Source of the DNA: Streptoalloteichus tenebrarius
GTDB lineage: Bacteria; Actinomycetota; Actinomycetes; Mycobacteriales; Pseudonocardiaceae
NCBI RefSeq assembly: GCF_024171885.1
Contig: NZ_JAMTCP010000006.1
Location: 1 to 64,000, forward strand
Reading direction: 5' to 3'
Length of the DNA: 64,000 bases
In this document: piece after piece, positions 20,313-27,884 of the stretch
Layout of the letters: each line of letters opens with the position of its first letter
How positions within the stretch are numbered: position 1 is the stretch's first letter
Notes under the pieces: model-generated
Seen by the model: the letters and a program-made list of their open reading frames with translations, nothing else
Told to the model about the DNA's origin: nothing
The model's database searches: none
Program-made: the position numbers and the translations under genes

Positions 20313-21575
20313 TCAGGCCCAGCCGGGCATCGGGTAACCCGCGAGCAGCTCCGCGACCTCGTCGGCGATCCGGTCGAGAACCGCGTCGTCGCCCCGGTCG
20401 GCGGCCTGGATGGCCTCGTCGATCCAGCCGGCCAGCGTCGGCATCTGCTCGACGCCCAGCCCTCGGGTGGTGATGGCCGGGGTGCCCAGCCGGATGCCCG
20501 AGGGGTCGAACGGCTTGCGCGTGTCGAAGGGCACCGTGTTGTAGTTCAGCTCGATGCCCGCGCGGTCCAGCGCCTTCGCCGCCGGTTTGCCGCCAATGCC
20601 CCTGTTGGTCAGGTCGACCAGGATCAGGTGGTTGTCCGTGCCGCCGGACACCAGGTCGTAGCCCCGCTCAACGAGCGCCTCCGCGAGCGCCCTGGCGTTG
20701 GCCACCACGTTGTGCGCGTAGGTCCGGAAGTCCTCGGACGCGGCCTCCCGCAGCGCCACGGCGATGGCGGCCGTGGTGTGGTTGTGCGGCCCGCCCTGGA
20801 GACCGGGGAACACCGCCTTGTCCAGGGCCGAGGCGTGCTCGGCGTCCGACATCAGCATCGCGCCCCGGGGGCCGCGCAGCGTCTTGTGGGTCGTGGTCGA
20901 GATGACCTGCGCGTGGCCCACCGGCGACGGGTGCGCGCCGCCGGCGATCAGCCCGGCGATGTGCGCGATGTCGGCCACGAGCACCGCGCCGACCTCGCGC
21001 GCGATCTCCGCGAACGCGGGGAAGTCGATCGTGCGCGGGATCGCCGTGCCGCCACAGAAGATGATCCTGGGCCGCTCGGCCAGCGCGAGGTCCCGCACCT
21101 CGTCCATGTCGACGCGCCCGGTGTCCCTGCGCACGCCGTACCGCACCGCGCGGAACCACTTGCCGGTGGCCGACACGCTCCAGCCGTGGGTCAGGTGGCC
21201 GCCCATCGGCAGCGCCATGCCCATCACCGTGTCGCCCGGCTGACAGAAGGCCAGGTAGACGGCCAGGTTGGCCGGCGAGCCGGAGTACGGCTGCACGTTG
21301 GCGTGGTCGACGCCGAACAGGTCCTTGGCGCGCTGGACGGCCAGCCGCTCGACCGGGTCGATGACCTGCTGGCCCTCGTAGTACCGGCGGCCTGGGTAGC
21401 CCTCGGAGTACTTGTTGGTCAGCACGGTGCCGGTCGCCTCCAGCACCGCCGCGGAGACGTAGTTCTCCGACGGGATCAGGCGGATCTTCCGGTGCTGGCG
21501 CTCGGCCTCGGCCTCGACGAGGCGGCCGATCTCGGGGTCGGCGCTGGCGAGGTGCGGGATGGGCGGCTGGTGCAT
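20313..21575 (-). CDS. glyA: Serine hydroxymethyltransferase
   Basis: Protein of 420 residues, a PLP enzyme interconverting serine plus tetrahydrofolate and glycine plus methylene-tetrahydrofolate. Substrate and PLP motifs: LIPSENYVSAAVLEATGTV, YYEGQQVIDPVE, ANVQPYSGSPAN, and STTTHKTLRGPRGAM with PLP lysine K231. ATG 21575 has AGGAGG five bases upstream. Its leader carries a ZTP riboswitch, tying its expression to one-carbon folate status. Length and motifs are complete. Confidence 0.95.
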   Translation of the reverse strand: MHQPPIPHLASADPEIGRLVEAEAERQHRKIRLIPSENYVSAAVLEATGTVLTNKYSEGYPGRRYYEGQQVIDPVERLAVQRAKDLFGVDHANVQPYSGSPANLAVYLAFCQPGDTVMGMALPMGGHLTHGWSVSATGKWFRAVRYGVRRDTGRVDMDEVRDLALAERPRIIFCGGTAIPRTIDFPAFAEIAREVGAVLVADIAHIAGLIAGGAHPSPVGHAQVISTTTHKTLRGPRGAMLMSDAEHASALDKAVFPGLQGGPHNHTTAAIAVALREAASEDFRTYAHNVVANARALAEALVERGYDLVSGGTDNHLILVDLTNRGIGGKPAAKALDRAGIELNYNTVPFDTRKPFDPSGIRLGTPAITTRGLGVEQMPTLAGWIDEAIQAADRGDDAVLDRIADEVAELLAGYPMPGWA

Positions 21576-21610
21576 GACTGCCTCCTGGGGGCGCGTGGTG
21601 ACCCGGCGGA

Positions 21611-21690
21611 GCACCCAGGCGCACGGTGCCGTTCCGCTCGTTCGCTCCCCGGTGGTTGCTTCCACCCGATCACGCCAGTCGCGACGTCCC
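21611..21690 (-). promoter_or_regulatory. ZTP (pfl motif) riboswitch in the glyA leader
   Basis: Reading the minus strand, the leader contains the three conserved blocks of the pfl/ZTP class in order: GCGACTGGCG, then a GGTGG hairpin closed by CCACCGGGGAGCG, then CCGTGCGCCTGGGT. ZTP (ZMP triphosphate) accumulates when 10-formyl-tetrahydrofolate is short, and this class is often found before glyA. A likely -10 (TAGGAT, 21697-21692) lies just upstream. The CCTGGG of the last block can pair with CCCAGG (21589-21584), which overlaps the Shine-Dalgarno, suggesting translational control; that pairing is inference. Confidence 0.85.
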
Positions 21691-21694
21691 GATC

Positions 21695-21853
21695 CTAGGC
21701 GAGGCAGGGGTGCGCGGGGACGACCCGGAGCCGCGACGTGCCCACCGCCACCGACTCCGGCATGTCCGCGCCGACCTGCCAGTGGAACACCCGGGTCGCC
21801 CGGATCGTCACCGTGATGAAACTGGCGAAGGCGAGGGGCCGCCGACCGCTCAA
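21695..21853 (-). CDS. Possible 52-residue small protein coupled to a MarR gene
   Basis: A TTG at 21853 overlaps the MarR stop codon (TTGA). The frame runs to a TAG at 21695 just before the glyA promoter. From the ATC ACG GTG segment on, nearly every codon ends in G or C, as in true genes here. The sequence (FITVTIRATRVFHWQVGADM and on) is not recognised. It has no independent ribosome site and could be a frame shadow, so support is weak. Confidence 0.25.
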   Translation of the reverse strand: MSGRRPLAFASFITVTIRATRVFHWQVGADMPESVAVGTSRLRVVPAHPCLA

Positions 21854-22323
21854 CGGGCGCGGCGCTCGGCGATCCGGTCGACGAACCGCTGGAGCTGGCG
21901 GGAGAACCGCTCCACCTCCGCGTCGGACCAGTCCGAGACCAACTCGGCGAAGATCCGGCGGCGGGACTCCCGCAGGCGTTCGGCGACGCGCCGGCCGTGC
22001 GGGGTGAGTTCGACCAGGGCCACGCGGGCGTCGGTCGGGTCGTCCGTGCGGCGCACCACGCCGAGGCGTTCGAGCTGGCTGAGGTGGCGGCTGCCGGTCG
22101 TCGGGCCGATCCCCGCCGCCGAGGAGATGTCGGCGACCCTGGCGGGGCCGAGCGTCGCGACGGCGCTGATCACCGGGTAGAGGGCGTCCTCCACCGCCAG
22201 TCCCGCCGCGCGCAGCATCTCCCCGTACAGGTGGACCCGGTTGGCCCGTTGCACCATGGCCCCCGCCGCGCGGTCGAGCGCGCTTAGCGCCCGTTCCCGC
22301 GTCTCGCCGTCGTCTTCGACCAT
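21850..22323 (-). CDS. MarR family transcriptional regulator
   Basis: Protein of 157 residues with a MarR winged helix: PARVADISSAAGIGPTTGSRHLSQLERLGVVRRTDDPTDARVALVELT. It starts at ATG 22323. It is divergent from the SnoaL-like gene at 22407, with two perfect palindromes between them. It therefore probably represses itself and the divergent gene; the ligand is unknown. Confidence 0.88.
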   Translation of the reverse strand: MVEDDGETRERALSALDRAAGAMVQRANRVHLYGEMLRAAGLAVEDALYPVISAVATLGPARVADISSAAGIGPTTGSRHLSQLERLGVVRRTDDPTDARVALVELTPHGRRVAERLRESRRRIFAELVSDWSDAEVERFSRQLQRFVDRIAERRAR

Positions 22324-22335
22324 GCCCCGATGATA

Positions 22336-22385
22336 CGTGCACCTTGCACGCATCATTGTCCGGGGACTAACGTGCATGCTGCACG
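22336..22385. promoter_or_regulatory. Two identical MarR operators in a divergent promoter
   Basis: CGTGCA-N3-TGCACG occurs at 22336-22350 and again at 22371-22385, 35 bp apart, each preceded by A and followed by CAT. The spacing is about 3.3 helical turns. The gene upstream on each side is within 25 bp, so the sites overlap both promoters. Confidence 0.8.
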
Positions 22386-22406
22386 CATTCTTCACGGGGA
22401 GGCGCG

Positions 22407-22823
22407 ATGAGCCAGACCATCCAGGGAATGAGCCCGCGCGAGTTCGTCGCGGCGTTGCTGCGGGACGTGGTACTCGGCGGCGTCGAGGACGTCGAGCAGG
22501 CCGTGAGCACCTACTTCGCCCCGGGTTACGAGCAGTACGTCGACGGGAACACGCTCGACCACACCGAGTTCGCGCGCCACGTCCACGCCGTCCGCGAGAT
22601 CCTCGACCGCGGCGAGGTCGAGGTCCGCGAGGCGCTCTTCGACGGGACCACCCTCGCCGACATCCACACGGTTCGCGCCCGGAAGACCGACGGCAGCCAC
22701 GTCGAGCTGGAGGTCCACATGTTCGCCGAGATCGACCACGACGGCCGGGTCCGGCGGGTGAGGGAGCTGACCCGGCTCGTGACCGGCGACCAGGCCGACC
22801 ACTCCCTCGGCCACGTGCGGTAG
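22407..22823 (+). CDS. SnoaL/NTF2-like domain protein
   Basis: Protein of 138 residues with a SnoaL/NTF2-like pattern: a helix with FAPGYEQYVDGNTLDHTEFARHV, then strands (TLADIHTVRARKTDGSHVELEVHMFAEID). Members are small pocket proteins, either enzymes or ligand binders. It starts at ATG 22407 with GGGGAGG at 22396-22402. It is divergent from a MarR gene and likely under its control, perhaps acting on the same small molecule. Confidence 0.7.
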   Translation: MSQTIQGMSPREFVAALLRDVVLGGVEDVEQAVSTYFAPGYEQYVDGNTLDHTEFARHVHAVREILDRGEVEVREALFDGTTLADIHTVRARKTDGSHVELEVHMFAEIDHDGRVRRVRELTRLVTGDQADHSLGHVR

Positions 22824-22929
22824 CCCGGGCGCGCGGGCTCCCCTTCCGGGCACCTTTCCGACCTCCCGTCCGGGACGGAATCCCCCCGCTTCCTTCCCCC
22901 CGAAACTACTGACCAGTAACATCCGCGCG

Positions 22930-23382
22930 GTGGACATCGACAACAAGCAGCTCGGCGAGCTGATGACCCAGGCGGTGCCGTGGGTGCGCACCGCGGGGAT
23001 CGAGTTCCTGGCCACCGAGCCGGGCAAGGTCGTGGTGGGCCTGCCGGACCACGAGGACACCCGCAACCACGTGGGCGGCCCGCACGCGGCGATGATGTTC
23101 GGCGCCGGCGAGACCGCCTCCGGCGCCGTGGTGATGGCGTCGTTCGCCGAGCAGCTCGACCGGGCGACGCCGCTGGTCGCCAGGGCGGAGATCCACTACC
23201 GCAAGCTCGCCCTCGGCCCGTTGCGCGCGGAGGCGGTGCTCGGCCGCACGGTCGAGGAGATCGTCGCCGAACTCGACGCCGGGGAGCGGCCGGAGTTCCC
23301 CGTCCACGTCACGATCACCAACGGCGAGGGCGTCACCACCGGCGAGCTGACGGTCGTCTGGACCCTCAAGCCCCGCCGCTGA
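22930..23382 (+). CDS. Hotdog-fold thioesterase-like protein (DUF4442/PaaI type)
   Basis: Protein of 150 residues. The hotdog helix is visible in HVGGPHAAMMFGAGETASGAVV, followed by strands including PLVARAEIHYRKLALGPLRAEAV and VHVTITNGEGVTTGELTVVWTLKP. It probably hydrolyses an acyl-CoA or similar thioester. GTG 22930 is preceded by TAACAT (22917-22922) at seven bases, indicating a leaderless transcript. The 3' end overlaps the convergent CGNR gene by 17 bp. Confidence 0.75.
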   Translation: MDIDNKQLGELMTQAVPWVRTAGIEFLATEPGKVVVGLPDHEDTRNHVGGPHAAMMFGAGETASGAVVMASFAEQLDRATPLVARAEIHYRKLALGPLRAEAVLGRTVEEIVAELDAGERPEFPVHVTITNGEGVTTGELTVVWTLKPRR

Positions 23383-23803
23383 CCCCTCGACGGCCCCCTG
23401 TCCCGCGGGCGTGGGCCGCACAACGACGCCGGGAACGGCCGTTCGTGCGGTCCACGAACGCGGCGGCACACCCGGGGGCGGCGCACCGTTTCACCCGCTG
23501 CCACCCGGTGGCGGAGACCAGCAGGGCCAACGCCCCCGCCGCCACCGCGACCCTGCTCCCCGCGTCCCCGTCGCCGACGACGACCACGCGCCACCGCGCG
23601 CCTTCCTGACAGAGCCGGGGCGCGGCGCCGACGCGCGCCAGCACCGCGTTGAGCCGCCGGGCGGCGAGAAGCTCGTCAGGAAGGGCGGCGACCACGTCCG
23701 CCAGGCCGCCGCCCCCGGAGGCCATCAGCGACTCGGCGTCGGCCAGGCCGGGATCGAGTTCCCGGAACGGCGGCGCCGTCCACCGCCGCGCTCCCCCGCC
23801 CAT
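23366..23803 (-). CDS. CGNR-type zinc-finger protein, partner of the L11 paralog
   Basis: Protein of 145 residues. The C-terminus resembles the CGNR zinc finger of putative stress regulators: RVKRCAAPGCAAAFVDRTNG followed by SRRRCAAHARG. The usual final Cys-Gly-Asn-Arg is missing; a His-Ala-Arg-Gly stands there, so metal binding would use a histidine if it occurs. The N-terminal two thirds are helical and poorly conserved. ATG 23803 overlaps the stop of the L11 paralog (TGATG), so the two form one operon, driven by the TipA-type promoter at 24265-24295. Confidence 0.7.
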   Translation of the reverse strand: MGGGARRWTAPPFRELDPGLADAESLMASGGGGLADVVAALPDELLAARRLNAVLARVGAAPRLCQEGARWRVVVVGDGDAGSRVAVAAGALALLVSATGWQRVKRCAAPGCAAAFVDRTNGRSRRRCAAHARGTGGRRGVSGGA

Positions 23804-24228
23804 CAGTCGTCGGCGATCGTCACGCCCATGGACCGGGCGGTGCCGGCGACGATCCGCATGGCCGTGTCCACGTCGTCGGTGTTGAGGTCCGGCAGCTTGC
23901 GCGACGCGACCGCCCTGAGCTGCTCCCTCGTCAGCACACCCGCGCTCTCGTGCCCCGGGCGCGAGGACCCCTTCCCGCCCAACGCCTTGCGGATGAGGAA
24001 CGACGTGGGCGGCGTCTTGTACCGCAGGACGACCGACCGGTCCTCGTGCACGGTGATGACCACCGGCACGACGTCGCCGCGTTGCGCGGCGGTCGCCTCG
24101 TCGTACTCCCGCTTGACCCCGATGACGTTGACCCCGGTGGGGCCGAGGGTCTTGCCCAGCTCGGCCATGGAGGCGTTGCCCGCCTCCAGGTTCACCGTGG
24201 TCTGGAAGACCTTCCGCTTCGGTGGCAT
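23803..24228 (-). CDS. Ribosomal protein L11 paralog
   Basis: Protein of 141 residues, full L11 length. The C-terminal RNA-binding domain is well kept: GVNVIGVKREYDEATAAQRG, VVPVVITVHEDRSVVLRYKT and the terminal DVDTAMRIVAGTARSMGVTI. The N-terminal segment differs: canonical L11 has TPAPPVGPALGQHGVNI, this protein has SMAELGKTLGPTGVNV (20-35), so all prolines of the thiopeptide-contact loop are gone. The main rplK is expected elsewhere beside nusG. ATG 24228 has GGAGGG upstream. It is the first gene of a two-gene operon behind a TipA-type promoter, suggesting an inducible alternative L11. That function is inference. Confidence 0.88.
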   Translation of the reverse strand: MPPKRKVFQTTVNLEAGNASMAELGKTLGPTGVNVIGVKREYDEATAAQRGDVVPVVITVHEDRSVVLRYKTPPTSFLIRKALGGKGSSRPGHESAGVLTREQLRAVASRKLPDLNTDDVDTAMRIVAGTARSMGVTIADD

Positions 24229-24264
24229 GTCCGTCCCTCCTGCCTCGATCGGCTTCTGGGGCGG

Positions 24265-24295
24265 ACGCTAGGGACTCCCGTCACGTGAGGTTCAA
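24265..24295 (-). promoter_or_regulatory. TipA-type promoter of the L11-paralog operon
   Basis: Minus strand: -35 TTGAAC (24295-24290), a 19-bp spacer, -10 TAGCGT (24270-24265). The overlong spacer, typical of MerR-family targets, contains the operator at 24274-24290, matching the tipA palindrome at 15 of 17 positions. The ATG lies about 37 bp downstream of the -10. Confidence 0.8.
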
Positions 24296-24397
24296 GTCGG
24301 AATTCGCTCCTCCTCGCCGGGTTCGCCACCCCCGAGGAAACAGCGCTGTCCACAGTGGACAAGCGAGGCTCCGGCGCCGTCGTCGCCCGACACGGGG

Positions 24398-24622
24398 CTA
24401 GTGTCGGTGTCGGAGTGGACGTCGGTGTCAGGTTTCTTGTGACGCCCGGTGTCGGTACCGGGGTCCTCGTGACGCCCGGTGTCGGTATCGCGTTGTTGTG
24501 CCCCCGGTGTCGGTATCGCGTTGTTGTACCTCCGGCGTCGGTGTCGGGGTCGCTGTGGCGGCCGGTAGGGGTAACGGGATTGTTGTGGCCGGCGGTGTCG
24601 GCTTCGGTATTCCGTATCGCGC
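24398..24622. repeat. Degenerate tandem repeat upstream of the L11 promoter
   Basis: Repeated units built around cggtgtcggtatcgcgttgt and cggtgtcggtaccggggtcc, about 26-30 bp apart, with visibly more T than the surroundings. No open frame here has the third-position pattern of true genes. It fills most of the gap between the L11 promoter and the dehydrogenase stop. Confidence 0.65.
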
Positions 24623-24625
24623 CGG

Positions 24626-25603
24626 TCAGGCGGTCACGGGAGTGAGCGGCGCCCTGCCCGAGAGGACGGCGGCGACGTTGTCGACGGCGAGCACGCCCAT
24701 CGCGTCCCTCGTGGCGAGGCCGGCGCTGCCGATGTGCGGCACCAGCACCACGTTGTCCAGCTCCAGCAAACCGGGGTGCACCTCGGGCTCGTCCTCGAAC
24801 ACGTCCAGCCCGGCCCCGGCGATCACGCCGTCCCGCAGTGCCTCGACGAGCGCCGCCTCGTCCACGACCGGGCCGCGCGCGGTGTTCACCAGGATCGCCG
24901 TGCGCCTCATCCTGGCCAGCGCAGCCCCGTCGATCAGGTGGTGGGTGTCCGGCGTGAGCGGGCAGTGCAGGCTCACCACGTCGGAGCGCTCCAACAGTTC
25001 GTCCATTGTGGAGGGTCGAACGCCGAGCGCGGCCGCCTCGGGCCCGTGCGCGCGGCGACCCGTGGCGAGCACCCGCATCCGGAACGCCCGCGCCCGCCGG
25101 GCGACCGCCGTGCCGATCCTGCCGAGCCCCACGATCCCGAGCGTGGCCCCCGCCGAGACGTCCAGGCCGGTGAACATCGTGGGCGCCCAGCTCCACGGGG
25201 CGCCCGTCCGCAGGAAACGGTCGGCCTCGACGATCCGGCGGGCGACCGCCAACACGAGCCCGAACGCGAGATCCGCGGTGGCCTCGTCGAGCACACCGGG
25301 GGTGTTGGTCACCACGACCCCGCGACGCGCCGCCTCGGCCACGTCGACGTTGTCGAAGCCCACCGCGACGTTGGCCACCACGCGGAGCTGGTCGCCGGCC
25401 GCGTCGAGCAGTTCCGCGTCGATCCGCTCGGTCAGCAGGGCGACGACCGCGACCGCGCCGGGCACGCCGGCGAGCAGCTCGGCGCGGGTGGGTGGGCGGT
25501 CCGGGTCGGGGTGGACCACGACGGGCACGTCCAGCTCGGCCAGCCGGCGCATGGCCGCGTCGGTGAGCGCGCGGCTGACGTAGACGTGACCGGCCGGGGG
25601 CAC
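24626..25603 (-). CDS. D-2-hydroxyacid dehydrogenase (glyoxylate/hydroxypyruvate reductase type)
   Basis: Protein of 325 residues. NAD(P)-binding motif GIVGLGRIGTAVARRARAF, the catalytic arginine in VNTARGPVVDE, the glutamate in DVFEDEPEVHP and the histidine in VPHIGSAG are all present, as in GhrB/GyaR-like enzymes reducing glyoxylate or hydroxypyruvate. GTG 25603 is chosen because GGAG lies eight bases upstream; GTG 25618 is possible but has no ribosome site. The substrate is not certain from sequence. No obvious operon partner. Confidence 0.87.
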   Translation of the reverse strand: MPPAGHVYVSRALTDAAMRRLAELDVPVVVHPDPDRPPTRAELLAGVPGAVAVVALLTERIDAELLDAAGDQLRVVANVAVGFDNVDVAEAARRGVVVTNTPGVLDEATADLAFGLVLAVARRIVEADRFLRTGAPWSWAPTMFTGLDVSAGATLGIVGLGRIGTAVARRARAFRMRVLATGRRAHGPEAAALGVRPSTMDELLERSDVVSLHCPLTPDTHHLIDGAALARMRRTAILVNTARGPVVDEAALVEALRDGVIAGAGLDVFEDEPEVHPGLLELDNVVLVPHIGSAGLATRDAMGVLAVDNVAAVLSGRAPLTPVTA

Positions 25604-25687
25604 ATGTGTCTCCTGCACGGGTCGGAGCGTGCCCGATCCGCGCGCGGGCGTCGACGTCGTGACGGGGCGGCGTCAGGCGACACCTGG

Positions 25688-26068
25688 TCACACCGGGTCG
25701 GGCAGTCCGGCGGCGTGCCGAACGGCGGCCACGAACACCTCGGCGGCGTGCCGTGGGGAGCGCAGCGCGAGGACGCGCCCCGCCGCGTGGATGGTGACGG
25801 TGCTGGGCCGGGCGAGCCGCCGGTCGGCGACGACCCCGCTGAGCTGCCCGTACGGCACGGACGTCGACCACGCCTTGCCCGTGCCGACGATGCGCCGGTC
25901 GGTGACGGCCACCAGGACGTTGCCCTGCCCGAGCAGGGGGCCGGCGGCGACGGCGCTGACCCGCTCGTCCGGGGCGAGCATCAGCGCCAGCCGCCGCGCG
26001 TCGTCGCCGTGTCGGACGCGCAGGCGGCGCGGCATCGCGGCCAGGCGTTGTTCGAGGTCGGGACGCAT
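25688..26068 (-). CDS. Bacterial PH-domain-like protein
   Basis: Protein of 126 residues. The pattern GNVLVAVTDRRIVGTGKAWSTSVPYGQLSGV is that of YokE-like bacterial PH domains (a strand with TDRR, then an aromatic strand). It is a paralog of the next gene (LLLAVTDRRLVGI), so the two arose by duplication. No membrane segment is seen. The role is unknown. It starts at ATG 26068. Confidence 0.65.
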   Translation of the reverse strand: MRPDLEQRLAAMPRRLRVRHGDDARRLALMLAPDERVSAVAAGPLLGQGNVLVAVTDRRIVGTGKAWSTSVPYGQLSGVVADRRLARPSTVTIHAAGRVLALRSPRHAAEVFVAAVRHAAGLPDPV

Positions 26069-26195
26069 GGCCGCAGCGTCTCCTCACTCAGAGGAAGACC
26101 ACCATCACCCAAATGGACGCACAGAGTTGACACGCCCACTCGAACAGACCAACCCGCGCGGGGCTTTGCTCACGCTCCGCCAGCGGTCTGGTAGG

Positions 26196-26636
26196 TCAGG
26201 CGAGGGCGAGCACCCCGGCGCGGACGGCCGCCGCGAAGTCCTGGGCCTGCCGGAACGGCATGTCCGCGAGGCGCAGCGTGCCGGAGGGCCCGTGCACGGC
26301 CACCGCCCCGCCCGCCCGCGAGTCACCCGAGGTGGCCACGTAGGCGACCTCGGCCAACGGAACGGTCAGGACCCGGTCGTCGCCGGCGATCCCGACGAGG
26401 CGGCGGTCGGTCACGGCGAGCAGCAGCGTGCCGGAATGGTCGTCCGACCGGCCCGTGGTCACGGCGCGGACCGGCTCACCGGGGACGAGCAGCCCGGCGA
26501 GCCGACGCACCCGCGCGCGGTCCTCCGGCTGCCGAGGGACGGGGAGGGTGTCGAGGAGCGGGGCGATGACGTCGGCCACCGCGCCAGGATCGCCGCGCCC
26601 CGCCTCCCCGGGAAGGGGCCGACCGGGTGTGATCAC
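26196..26636 (-). CDS. Bacterial PH-domain-like protein, paralog
   Basis: Protein of 146 residues with the same PH-like core as its neighbour: TLLLAVTDRRLVGIAGDDR, then VPLAEVAYVATSGDS. The N-terminal 40 residues are proline/arginine-rich. GTG 26636 lies 15 bp from the divergent start at 26652, so the two genes share a very short promoter region. Function unknown; it has no transmembrane segment. Confidence 0.6.
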   Translation of the reverse strand: MITPGRPLPGEAGRGDPGAVADVIAPLLDTLPVPRQPEDRARVRRLAGLLVPGEPVRAVTTGRSDDHSGTLLLAVTDRRLVGIAGDDRVLTVPLAEVAYVATSGDSRAGGAVAVHGPSGTLRLADMPFRQAQDFAAAVRAGVLALA

Positions 26637-26651
26637 GACTACGCTGGGTGC

Positions 26652-27083
26652 GTGCGGATGGACCCCGCGTCGGCCCGTGGACGGTTCGCCGCCGCCCGCG
26701 TCGCCCGGCTCGCCACCGTCGGCGCGGACGGCGCGCCCCACCTCGTGCCGATCGTGTTCGCCGTGGCCGAGAACGACGCCCTCGACGACGTCTGGAGCGC
26801 CGTCGACACCAAGCCCAAGGCGTCCCGCTCGCTGCGTCGGCTGCGCGACATCGAGGAGAACCCCGCCGTGAGCCTGCTGGTGGACCACTACGAGGAGGAC
26901 TGGCGCCGCCTCTGGTGGGTCCGCGCCGACGGGGACGCCGAGATCGTCGGCGGGTGGCCGGAGGCGGAGGACGCCCTGCTCCTGCTGTGCGCCAAGTACC
27001 CCCAGTACCAGGACGACCCACCTCCTGGCCCTGTGCTGCGGATCCGCGTGCGCCGGTGGGTCGGCTGGTCCGCCGCCGGCTGA
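26652..27083 (+). CDS. PPOX-class probable F420-dependent oxidoreductase (Rv0121-like)
   Basis: Protein of 143 residues resembling the TIGR03668 family: RFAAARVARLATVGADGAPHLVPIVFAV at the start, then VSLLVDHYEEDWRRLWWVRADG and a short C-terminus (RRWVGWSAAG). Such split-barrel proteins reduce substrates with coenzyme F420 or bind flavin; no substrate can be assigned. GTG 26652 is preceded by TACGCT (26640-26645) at six bases, a leaderless arrangement; ATG 26658 is an alternative. Confidence 0.85.
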   Translation: MRMDPASARGRFAAARVARLATVGADGAPHLVPIVFAVAENDALDDVWSAVDTKPKASRSLRRLRDIEENPAVSLLVDHYEEDWRRLWWVRADGDAEIVGGWPEAEDALLLLCAKYPQYQDDPPPGPVLRIRVRRWVGWSAAG

Positions 27084-27097
27084 CCTCCCGGCGCCGG

Positions 27098-27862
27098 TCA
27101 GCGCGACCGGACCCTGGCCGCGTTCGCCCGGATCGCGTCCCGCACGTACTCGGCGAGCCCGGCCGCCACGACCTCGAAGTTCCGCCGGAACCTCTCGTCG
27201 GCGACGTACATCTCGCCGAGCCCTTCGTGGATCTCGTGGGAGCAGTCGTAGAACCAGCGCGTGATGTGCTGGCGGTGCTCCTCCGCGAGGTCCGTCGACC
27301 GCTCGCTGTCTGCCGGCACGCCGGCCGCCATCGCCTCGGCGAACCGCCGGGTGACGTCCGCCGCCTCCTCCTTGATCCGCAGCCAGGTGGCCTTGTCGTA
27401 CCCGGCGACCCTGCGCTGGGACTCGCGGTACGCGTCGGTGCCGCCCCACCGCCGCCGCGCCTCCTCCTCATGGTCCTCGGGGCGGAAGTCCCCGAACACC
27501 TCGAACCGCTCCTCCGGGGTCAGTGAGATCCCCATCTGCCGTGCCTCCATCGCGTGCTCGACCGCCGCGACCATCCCCCGCAACCGCGCGAGCCGCTCGG
27601 TCAGCAGTCGGTGCTGCCGCCGCAGGTGCGCGAGCGCGTCGACCCCGGGGTCGTCCAGGAGGGTCGCGATCTCCTCCAACGGGAAGCCCAGCTCTCGGTA
27701 GAACATGATCTGCTGCAACCGCTCCAGGTCGGACTCCTCGTACCGGCGGTAGCCGGCGGAGGTCCGCCCGCTCGGCGTCAGCAGGCCGATCTCGTCGTAG
27801 TGGTGCAGCGTCCGCACCGTCACGCCGGCGAATCCGGCGACCTGGCCGACCGAGTAGCCCAT
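27098..27862 (-). CDS. tipA: TipA-like MerR regulator and thiopeptide sensor
   Basis: Protein of 254 residues, the length of Streptomyces TipAL. It has a MerR helix-turn-helix (YSVGQVAGFAGVTVRTLHHYDEI), a coiled dimerisation helix (about 76-109), and a TipAS domain from M110 (MGISLTPEERFEVFGDF), the position where TipAL has an internal start producing free TipAS. TipAS domains trap thiopeptides covalently through a cysteine; C207 in RWFYDCSHEIHEGLGEMYV fits. The regulator activates promoters with long spacers by bending DNA when ligand is bound. Its own promoter (27885-27915) has the operator, and an equivalent site precedes the L11-paralog operon 3 kb away. It starts at ATG 27862 with GGGAGGGGAG upstream. 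Confidence 0.9.
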   Translation of the reverse strand: MGYSVGQVAGFAGVTVRTLHHYDEIGLLTPSGRTSAGYRRYEESDLERLQQIMFYRELGFPLEEIATLLDDPGVDALAHLRRQHRLLTERLARLRGMVAAVEHAMEARQMGISLTPEERFEVFGDFRPEDHEEEARRRWGGTDAYRESQRRVAGYDKATWLRIKEEAADVTRRFAEAMAAGVPADSERSTDLAEEHRQHITRWFYDCSHEIHEGLGEMYVADERFRRNFEVVAAGLAEYVRDAIRANAARVRSR

Positions 27863-27884
27863 GGCTCCCCTCCCTTGCCCGACC

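Noticed and set aside
24398-24622. CRISPR-like array or coding repeat
   Set aside because: No unique spacers of constant length and no codon bias in any frame.
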